A DNA stretch of 64,000 bases from contig NZ_JPFK01000007.1 of NCBI RefSeq assembly GCF_000733475.1, forward strand, positions 492,501 through 556,500, in the 5' to 3' direction. The notes below the pieces were generated by a model, which was not told the DNA's origin, searched no databases, and saw nothing but the letters and a program-made list of their open reading frames with translations. A program made the translations under genes and the position numbers. Origin of the DNA: Mangrovimonas yunxiaonensis. Its GTDB lineage: Bacteria; Bacteroidota; Bacteroidia; Flavobacteriales; Flavobacteriaceae. Of this stretch, positions 58,616-64,000 are shown piece by piece. Positions within the stretch are counted from its first letter, which is position 1, and the number at the start of each line of letters is the position of its first letter.

Positions 58616-59683
58616 TTAGAGCCACCTTTTTTTTCTGAAATAATAAAGCATGCCTATAAAAATAACGATCATCAATCCCCATACAATATAATAGGCGTTT
58701 TTGTAATGAAGCTCTGGCATGTGGTCGAAATTCATGCCGTAAATGCCGGCAATAAAAGTAAGCGGAATAAAAATTGTGGCGATAATGGTTAAGACTTTCA
58801 TGACTTCGTTCATGCGGTTGCTAATGTTGGTCATGTACAAGTCCATTAAACTCCAAATCATTTCCCGGTAAATGTCTATGGTGTCTGATAATTGAATGAT
58901 GTGGTCGTAGATGTCGCTGTAAAACTGTAAGGTTTTTTCATGTACAAACTTGGTGTTGCTTTTTTCTATTCGGTTAATAATTTCGCGAAGCGGAAAAATA
59001 GCACGGCGTACTTTTAAAAGTTCTTTTTTTAGGTTAAGAACCTGTTGGCTCATCTTATCGGTGGTGGTACCTTCAAAAAGCACATCTTCAATATCTTCAA
59101 TTTTGTTGCCGAGGGTTTCTGAAACGATGTAGTAATGGTCTACAATGGCATCGATTAGTGCATAAAGCAAATAGTCTGACCCCAGCCCTCTTATGCGTCC
59201 TTTACCATTGCGAATGCGTTCCCTAACGGTATCGAACACATCGCCTTCGGCTTCTTGAAAGGTCAGCACGTAATTGCTACCCATAACCAAGCTAACTTGT
59301 TCTATGGAGATGTCCTCATTGGCATTGTAGTAGAGCATTTTTAACGAAATGAAGATGTAGTCGTCGTATTCGTCAATTTTTGGGCGTTGGGAGGTGTTTA
59401 CAATATCCTCTAGCACCAAGGGGTGCAGATCGTAATGCTGGCCTATTTTTTCGATGTCCGCGATGTGGTTTAAGCCATTGAGGTTTATCCAGGTAATGGT
59501 ATTAGAGGACTTAAACTTAAAAGCTTCTTCTACATTGTTAAGTTCTACCTCTACAACTTGTTGGGGGTTGTAGTCGAAAGATTCTATAAAGAGCTTTTCA
59601 GAAACTTTATCGCCGGTATATACAATAGCCCCGGGGACCTGGCCAACATGCTTTTTGTATTTAGAGGTTCTTTTTTTTGCCAT
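58616..59683 (-). CDS. corA: CorA magnesium/cobalt transporter
   Basis: 355 residues. A large soluble N-terminal domain is followed by two C-terminal helices, the first ending in the CorA signature Tyr-Gly-Met-Asn-Phe. The C-terminus is basic (Arg-Lys-Lys-Arg). It forms a pentameric channel for Mg2+ or Co2+ uptake. Lies 23 bp after the MscS-like gene. Confidence 0.95.
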   Translation of the reverse strand: MAKKRTSKYKKHVGQVPGAIVYTGDKVSEKLFIESFDYNPQQVVEVELNNVEEAFKFKSSNTITWINLNGLNHIADIEKIGQHYDLHPLVLEDIVNTSQRPKIDEYDDYIFISLKMLYYNANEDISIEQVSLVMGSNYVLTFQEAEGDVFDTVRERIRNGKGRIRGLGSDYLLYALIDAIVDHYYIVSETLGNKIEDIEDVLFEGTTTDKMSQQVLNLKKELLKVRRAIFPLREIINRIEKSNTKFVHEKTLQFYSDIYDHIIQLSDTIDIYREMIWSLMDLYMTNISNRMNEVMKVLTIIATIFIPLTFIAGIYGMNFDHMPELHYKNAYYIVWGLMIVIFIGMLYYFRKKRWL

Positions 59684-59706
59684 AAGAACATAAAAATAAA
59701 CAAATT

Positions 59707-60249
59707 TTATAAAGCATCGTGGCCGTCGTCGTGGTTATTCTCCATGGCGTCTTTTTTTAATAGGGTAACGGGTTTTTGCAGGATGAGGTTGTTGGGGTAG
59801 GTAACCAGATCGCCGTCATCTAAACGTAAATGCAACTGAAAGGCCCCAATATCTTCTATAATAGCTTTTATGGGAAAATCTTTGTCGTGAATTTCAATTT
59901 TATCGCCAACCTTATAAGGGAAATTAAAAAACATGATAATGCCAGAGGTAATGTTGCTTAAAATAGACCATATAGCAAACAGGCCAATCCCGATAACCGC
60001 AAAAACAGATGAGAATACTAACGCCAGATCTTTAAACTCTACCCCCAGAATAAGGGTTTCCACCAAAGTGGCAATAAGAACTAAGGTTACAGTTACGTAG
60101 CGGTTTATTAATTGAATACGGGCTTCGTTAATCCCGCTTTTTTTGCCAATTTTCGTTATTGCAAGCGTGGCCATAAACCTAATGATAACCAAAATGCCAA
60201 TTAGAATAACCGATTGAATTAGTTCTGTTTTATAGGTTTCGAAAAACAT
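59707..60249 (-). CDS. Small MscS-like mechanosensitive channel
   Basis: 180 residues, about 100 shorter than E. coli MscS. It keeps hydrophobic helices (about 12-31, 55-75, 80-105) and the MscS beta domain with Pro-Tyr-Lys-Val-Gly-Asp-Lys-Ile-Glu-Ile and Asp-Leu-Val-Thr-Tyr-Pro-Asn-Asn, but the C-terminal alpha-beta cage is mostly missing. Osmotic or ion homeostasis next to CorA is plausible. Confidence 0.87.
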   Translation of the reverse strand: MFFETYKTELIQSVILIGILVIIRFMATLAITKIGKKSGINEARIQLINRYVTVTLVLIATLVETLILGVEFKDLALVFSSVFAVIGIGLFAIWSILSNITSGIIMFFNFPYKVGDKIEIHDKDFPIKAIIEDIGAFQLHLRLDDGDLVTYPNNLILQKPVTLLKKDAMENNHDDGHDAL

Positions 60250-60274
60250 AATTGCGAGGATAAAGATTGTAAAA

Positions 60275-60282
60275 CAAAGATA
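60275..60282 (-). promoter_or_regulatory. Promoter -7 element (TATCTTTG) of the mscS-corA unit
   Basis: The + strand reads CAAAGATA, 26 nt upstream of the ATG at 60249. Confidence 0.65.
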
Positions 60283-60307
60283 GCTTACAAAATGGATTAG
60301 TGTTGGT

Positions 60308-60895
60308 TTAATCTAAATTATTTAGGGTACTATAAACCAAATCTGTTGGTAGTCCTACAACATTAAAATACGACCCTTCTATGCGGGTAATGCCTATAAG
60401 GCCTATCCATTCCTGTATGCCGTAAGCCCCTGCCTTATCAAAGGGTTTATAGGTTTTTATGTAATGTTCTATTTCTTCCCGGCTGAGCTCTTTAAACGTT
60501 ACCTTAGAAATGGAGTTTACTGTTTTTTGATATGCCTTTCTGGTAAAGCATACCGAGGTGATAACCTCGTGCGTGCTGCCGCTTAGCGCACTTAGCATAA
60601 AAAAGGCTTCAGTTTCAGAAGTAGGCTTTCCTAGGGCTTTGTTATTGTGCCATACAATGGTATCGCTAGTTATTAGGAGGTCGTTGGCGTTAAGCTCGCT
60701 TTTAAACGGTAATGCTTTTAGTTGTGCCAGATAATCGCTAATTTCAAAATGGCGTAGTCTAGAAGGATATTCCTCTTTTATGGGTTTTACCTTAATCTCG
60801 AACTGCAATCCCAAATCTTTAAAAAACTGTTGCCTTCTGGGAGAACCAGAGGCTAGAATGATATGATAGTCTTTTAATTTGTCGTTTAGTAGCAT
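60308..60895 (-). CDS. maf: Maf-like nucleotide pyrophosphatase
   Basis: 195 residues. Leu-Ala-Ser-Gly-Ser-Pro-Arg-Arg at the start, Ser-Asp-Thr-Ile-Val-Trp in the middle and Gly-Ala-Tyr-Gly-Ile-Gln-Glu near 155 are Maf signatures; the Gln in the last motif suggests a dTTP/UTP pyrophosphatase (YhdE-type). It hydrolyses modified nucleotides. Shares one base with the upstream prenyltransferase gene. Confidence 0.93.
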   Translation of the reverse strand: MLLNDKLKDYHIILASGSPRRQQFFKDLGLQFEIKVKPIKEEYPSRLRHFEISDYLAQLKALPFKSELNANDLLITSDTIVWHNNKALGKPTSETEAFFMLSALSGSTHEVITSVCFTRKAYQKTVNSISKVTFKELSREEIEHYIKTYKPFDKAGAYGIQEWIGLIGITRIEGSYFNVVGLPTDLVYSTLNNLD

Positions 60896-61809
60896 TACTT
60901 TAAAAGGATAAAGCGGTATAATAGCATAGATAAGATACCGAAAAACATGACTAATTTAAGCAAATTGGCAATTAAATGGAGTTGTTTTTTGGTTTCAGCC
61001 GAAAATAACTTAATAGCCACAAAAATTAAGGGGCCTATAATGCCGACTAAAAAATAGATAACGGCCAATGTTTGGTGGTATAAATAGGTAGCCGTATAGT
61101 AAAGTATGGATGCAATGGGCAGTAACGATAATACAAAAGCTATTTTTATAGCACGATCACGCCCAATGGCAATGGGTAGGGTGTTCATGCCGGCTTTGTA
61201 ATCGCCGTCAATGTCTTCAATGTCCTTAACCATTTCCCTTAAAAAATTAATAAAGAAGGCAAACATGGCATAGTCTAAAATAATTTTAAAGAAGGTCGAT
61301 TGGGTTTCTTGGTTGTGTGGGGTAACAGCTGGAAGCAGATCGAAAATACCAACAATAACTATACTTAAGGCTACCAATAAAGAAATTATGACATTTCCCG
61401 CTAAAAGCACCTGTTTTAAATAGCTGGCATAAAAATACAAGGACGCCGAAACGAAGACAAACAACCCAAAAAAGACGTCTTTACCTACCGATGTTGCAAC
61501 ATAATACCCTAAAAGCACACCCAGAATATTGAAGGCAAAAAACAGGTTGTAAGCTAATTTTTCTGAAACAGATTTTCCAATTAAAACACCATGGGGTTTG
61601 TTAACCAAATCGGTTTCAACATCGTAAATGTCGTTAATAATATTTCCTGCTGCAGCTAGGCCTACCGAGGCCAATACCAAAAGGGTGAATTGCAGGCCGT
61701 TTAAAGCGGTTGCAACCCCAAAAGGTTCTAAAAGCGCATATTTTACCAAAATTTGAGCCAAGGCAATCATGCCCAGGTTTTTCCAACGGATGAGGTTTAA
61801 AATATTCAT
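60895..61809 (-). CDS. UbiA-family prenyltransferase (geranylgeranylglycerol-phosphate geranylgeranyltransferase-like)
   Basis: 304 residues with about eight helices. The UbiA active-site motif Asn-Asp-Ile-Tyr-Asp-Val-Glu-Thr-Asp is at about 60 and a second Asp-rich motif Asp-Ile-Glu-Asp-Ile-Asp-Gly-Asp near 200. Bacteroidota members of this branch resemble archaeal DGGGP synthase, which adds an isoprenoid chain to a glycerol lipid; the product here is not known. In a tight cluster with maf and the KdsC-like gene. Confidence 0.88.
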   Translation of the reverse strand: MNILNLIRWKNLGMIALAQILVKYALLEPFGVATALNGLQFTLLVLASVGLAAAGNIINDIYDVETDLVNKPHGVLIGKSVSEKLAYNLFFAFNILGVLLGYYVATSVGKDVFFGLFVFVSASLYFYASYLKQVLLAGNVIISLLVALSIVIVGIFDLLPAVTPHNQETQSTFFKIILDYAMFAFFINFLREMVKDIEDIDGDYKAGMNTLPIAIGRDRAIKIAFVLSLLPIASILYYTATYLYHQTLAVIYFLVGIIGPLIFVAIKLFSAETKKQLHLIANLLKLVMFFGILSMLLYRFILLK

Positions 61810-61818
61810 GTGCAGGCG

Positions 61819-62349
61819 TTAGTCGTATTTCGCATCAAAATTACCATTCCATTTTTCCTGTACTTTAAGCACCTGTTCTATAACATCGCGAACGGCACCT
61901 TCGCCCCCTTTTTTGTGCGATACGTATTTAGAAATTCCTTTAATTTCCGGAACGGCATCTTGTGGGCAACACGGCAGGCCTACCATGGTCATGACAGGCA
62001 AATCGGGGATGTCGTCGCCCATATACAGTACATTTTCTGCTTTAATGTTGTAAATGTCTAAATATTCGTCCAGTTGTTCAATTTTATTGTGAGCACCTAG
62101 GTAAATATCTGTTACACCCAAACCGCGTAATCTTTTGCGAACGCCCTCGTTGGTTCCGCCAGAAATGATACAAACATTAAAACCTGCTTGCAAGGCCGTT
62201 TTTAGAGCAAACCCATCTTTAATGTTCATGGTGCGAAGCATTTCGCCTGTTGTGGTAATGGTAATGGTGCCATTGGTTAAAACACCATCAACATCAAAAA
62301 TAAAGGTGGTAATATGCTCTAGGTATTCTTTGTAGCTTTTATTTTCCAT
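61819..62349 (-). CDS. KdsC-type HAD phosphatase
   Basis: 176 residues. The HAD motifs are Phe-Asp-Val-Asp-Gly-Val-Leu-Thr-Asn-Gly at about 18, Ser-Gly-Gly near 60 and Gly-Asp-Asp-Ile-Pro-Asp near 110, with no cap domain: the KdsC (KDO 8-phosphate phosphatase) pattern. It probably completes KDO synthesis for lipopolysaccharide. Overlaps the DUF2520 gene by 11 bp. Confidence 0.88.
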   Translation of the reverse strand: MENKSYKEYLEHITTFIFDVDGVLTNGTITITTTGEMLRTMNIKDGFALKTALQAGFNVCIISGGTNEGVRKRLRGLGVTDIYLGAHNKIEQLDEYLDIYNIKAENVLYMGDDIPDLPVMTMVGLPCCPQDAVPEIKGISKYVSHKKGGEGAVRDVIEQVLKVQEKWNGNFDAKYD

Positions 62350-63097
62350 GTGTTTTTTTTATTGAAGCTGTTAACAGCTGGTATAGGGTTTTGTGGTTGG
62401 GGTTTTCTAATAGTTTTAGGTGACGTTTTATGGTCTTTTTGTCGTTTCTTACAGCCGGGCCGGTTTGCGCCATGTAGGGCGAGACGGTTTGTACTTTTTT
62501 GGCAGTTTCCATGATTAAGGGTTTTAAAATATCGAAATCGATGTTTTTTGCATCGCTTATCTCATGGGCAATACGGTACAATTGGTTGGTGAAATTATTT
62601 ACGAACACAGCCGATAGATGTAGGGTCTGGCGCTGTTCGGTATTAACTCTATACCATTTGCTTCCTATGGCTTCGGCAAGGGTTTTTAAGGTGCCAATGT
62701 CTGCTTTGTCTAAGGTTTCTATGCAAATAGGAACGTTGGAAAAATCTACAGGGGCTTCCTTGGAAAAGGTCTGTAGCGGATAAAAAACCCCGCGTTTCAG
62801 TTTCTTGTCCAATTCATGAATGCCCACACTGCCAGAGGTGTGTATTACCAAACGGTCATTAAAAGGTAGGGCTGCCGATAAAGCACCAATAGCATCGTCG
62901 TTAATGGCCATAAGGTAAACATCGGCAATTTGCAAGTCCTCTATAGCGTTGGTGATGACCACCTCGTTTTTATAGGTGCTTATTTTAGATAAGTCGCGAT
63001 TGTACCATTGCTTTACCGTTAGGTGGTCGCTGTGTTTAAAAGCGTTATATAAATGCGTGGCTACATTGCCAGCGCCAATAAGACAAATTGAAATCAT
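62339..63097 (-). CDS. DUF2520 / Rossmann-like NAD(P)-binding protein
   Basis: 252 residues. The N-terminal Ile-Gly-Ala-Gly-Asn-Val-Ala-Thr-His is a Rossmann nucleotide-binding loop; Val-Ile-His-Thr-Ser-Gly-Ser-Val and the C-terminal helical half match DUF2520. Related to small-molecule dehydrogenases; substrate unknown. First gene of the cluster with KdsC, UbiA and Maf. Confidence 0.88.
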   Translation of the reverse strand: MISICLIGAGNVATHLYNAFKHSDHLTVKQWYNRDLSKISTYKNEVVITNAIEDLQIADVYLMAINDDAIGALSAALPFNDRLVIHTSGSVGIHELDKKLKRGVFYPLQTFSKEAPVDFSNVPICIETLDKADIGTLKTLAEAIGSKWYRVNTEQRQTLHLSAVFVNNFTNQLYRIAHEISDAKNIDFDILKPLIMETAKKVQTVSPYMAQTGPAVRNDKKTIKRHLKLLENPNHKTLYQLLTASIKKTHGK

Positions 63098-63116
63098 GCC
63101 GCTAAAATAAGGATAT

Positions 63117-63704
63117 TTAAATATATACTTTGTGGCGTTTAAGGGTTAATTCGCCATTTTTTTCTAATTGCTTAACCGTTCTAATAACCGTTTCAACACG
63201 TAGTCCGGTAAGGTCGGAAATTTGTTGGCGGGTAAGGTTAACTTCGTAAAGCCCGCTGGTATTGCTTGATGTTTTTAGGTGATTTAAAAGCGTTAATACC
63301 CGATGTTCTGGTGGGTGAATGGAAACTTCTTGTATAATTTTTGCTTTGTAAAGCATGCGGTTACATAGCATTTGGGTAAACTTTAAGTGAATGTCTGGAT
63401 GCTGTTTTAAAAGTGTTAAGAAGGTGTCTTTAGGGAGCACATACACTTTAGCATCTGAAAGACACATGGCACTGGCCGGGTAGTTAAAATCGCCAAATAA
63501 CGGGGGTTCGCCAAAAGATTGGGTGTCTTCAAAAAAACCTTGAATAAACTCTTTGCCGTCTTCGGTAAGGTTAAACATTTTTATACTTCCCGTTTTTATT
63601 TGATAATAAAACTTAGGGGTTTCGTTTTCATTAAAGAGCACACGGTCCTTAGAGAAGGTTTTTAACGTAGCTTGGTGTTTTTCTAAAAGCGGTTCGGGTA
63701 TCAT
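63117..63704 (-). CDS. Crp/Fnr-family transcriptional regulator
   Basis: 195 residues from the ATG at 63704; an upstream in-frame start at 63782 lies within the promoter and gives a non-conserved tail. A cyclic-nucleotide-binding-like domain (about 15-125, Lys-Thr-Gly-Ser-Ile-Lys and Phe-Gly-Glu-Pro-Pro) is followed by a helix-turn-helix (Thr-Arg-Gln-Gln-Ile-Ser-Asp-Leu-Thr-Gly-Leu-Arg-Val-Glu-Thr-Val). FNR-type iron-sulfur cysteines are absent, so the signal is unknown. Divergent from the membrane protein gene at 63781, with a perfect palindrome between them. Confidence 0.93.
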   Translation of the reverse strand: MIPEPLLEKHQATLKTFSKDRVLFNENETPKFYYQIKTGSIKMFNLTEDGKEFIQGFFEDTQSFGEPPLFGDFNYPASAMCLSDAKVYVLPKDTFLTLLKQHPDIHLKFTQMLCNRMLYKAKIIQEVSIHPPEHRVLTLLNHLKTSSNTSGLYEVNLTRQQISDLTGLRVETVIRTVKQLEKNGELTLKRHKVYI

Positions 63705-63708
63705 AGCC

Positions 63709-63726
63709 TTATGATTTGAATCATAA
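63709..63726. promoter_or_regulatory. Crp/Fnr-type palindromic operator between divergent genes
   Basis: TTATGATTTGAATCATAA, a perfect 8-2-8 palindrome whose core TGAT-N4-ATCA has the geometry of an Fnr box. It starts 5 bp upstream of the regulator ATG and covers its predicted transcription start. Confidence 0.8.
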
Positions 63727-63731
63727 AATAA

Positions 63732-63739
63732 CAAAGATA
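63732..63739 (-). promoter_or_regulatory. Promoter -7 element (TATCTTTG) of the Crp/Fnr gene
   Basis: The + strand reads CAAAGATA. Predicted start of transcription near 63727, next to the palindrome. Confidence 0.65.
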
Positions 63740-63780
63740 GGCTATAGATATTTGTAGCACTAAAACAAAAAGATAAAAAC

Positions 63781-64000
63781 ATGGAACTTTACAACAAGCT
63801 GTATACCGATTTTCGCCAGAATTATACCATGAACATTGCCCTAACCATAATTTTACAAAGCTGCATAGGTTCTATAGCAGCCATGTATATTTTAATGAAT
63901 AGCACGCAGGAGTCTTTCCAAATTGTACAATTAAGTTTGTGTGTTATTGTATCGATGCTCTACAATGCCACTATTTTTGCCCAATTAAAAACCAAAACAG
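63781..64000 (+). CDS. Membrane protein, N-terminal part (3' end outside window)
   Basis: An ATG at 63781 opens a frame that runs without stop to the window end, about 73 codons. The sequence begins with a charged segment (Glu-Leu-Tyr-Asn-Lys-Leu-Tyr-Thr-Asp-Phe) and has two hydrophobic helices (about 18-38 and 49-66). It is divergent from the Crp/Fnr gene with the palindrome between them, so it is the likely target of that regulator. Family not recognised from this fragment. Confidence 0.75.
   Translation, partial: MELYNKLYTDFRQNYTMNIALTIILQSCIGSIAAMYILMNSTQESFQIVQLSLCVIVSMLYNATIFAQLKTKT

Noticed and set aside
63705-63782. N-terminal extension of the Crp/Fnr protein
   Set aside because: It would translate the promoter and palindrome region; family members start near the ATG at 63704.

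Overview
The window comes from a member of the Bacteroidota, almost certainly a Flavobacteriaceae. The evidence is the Bacteroidota promoter element TAnnTTTG in front of many genes, the scarcity of Shine-Dalgarno sequences, a giant surface protein with a type IX secretion (T9SS) C-terminal tail, a TonB-dependent receptor with an N-terminal carboxypeptidase-regulatory-like domain, and lineage-typical genes (DUF1573-yajC, DUF4290-murA, DUF6495-like, an archaeal-type UbiA prenyltransferase). It is ordinary chromosome: no phage, plasmid, insertion sequence or CRISPR array was recognised.

Layout. 1-1184: end of a DUF1573 protein, yajC, and a YdeI-like protein. 1266-4921: siderophore-type TonB receptor plus PepSY membrane protein behind two 19-bp palindromic boxes. 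4944-8813: pepT, pyrD, LysE exporter, HMG-CoA lyase. 8858-11261: an outer-membrane porin behind a second pair of the same boxes, then an FMN-binding exported protein and a four-helix membrane protein. 11346-16084: unknown secreted protein, guaB, fatty acid hydroxylase, a sirtuin lacking zinc cysteines, trmH, VOC protein. 16085-21966: TonB-plug-like surface protein, cold-shock-type DEAD helicase with a long leader, cysteine-rich lipoprotein, rdgB, hpf, rlmH. 22023-30375: nadC-brkB-priA, LytTR regulator, rpsF-rpsR-rplI, hisS. 30443-38800: a 2785-residue secreted protein with eleven tandem 246-bp HYR-type repeats. 38801-41463: an AAA ATPase gene flanked by imperfect inverted repeats, then tRNA-Met. 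41464-49711: START-like protein, aminotransferase, yqgE, HU, fmt-recQ-AAA operon, DUF493, DUF4290-murA. 49765-53111: a five-gene photolyase/TspO/glutathione peroxidase operon. 53269-58511: DUF2911 protein, and a PIG-L deacetylase / 34-residue membrane peptide / sodium symporter operon. 58616-64000: corA-mscS, maf-ubiA-kdsC-DUF2520 operon, and a Crp/Fnr regulator divergent from a membrane protein cut by the window edge.

How parts may work together. The TonB receptor, PepSY protein and porin share a paired operator; the upstream box lies exactly 46 bp before the -7 element in both promoters, so they probably form a metal (iron) starvation regulon. The neighbouring FMN-binding and histidine-bearing membrane proteins suggest periplasmic electron transfer, perhaps ferric reduction, although this pair has its own promoter. 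The photolyase operon combines DNA photorepair, a TspO sensor and peroxide removal, and 12-bp direct repeats spaced 21 bp apart cover its promoter, consistent with a light or photo-oxidative stress response. The rest is mostly housekeeping.
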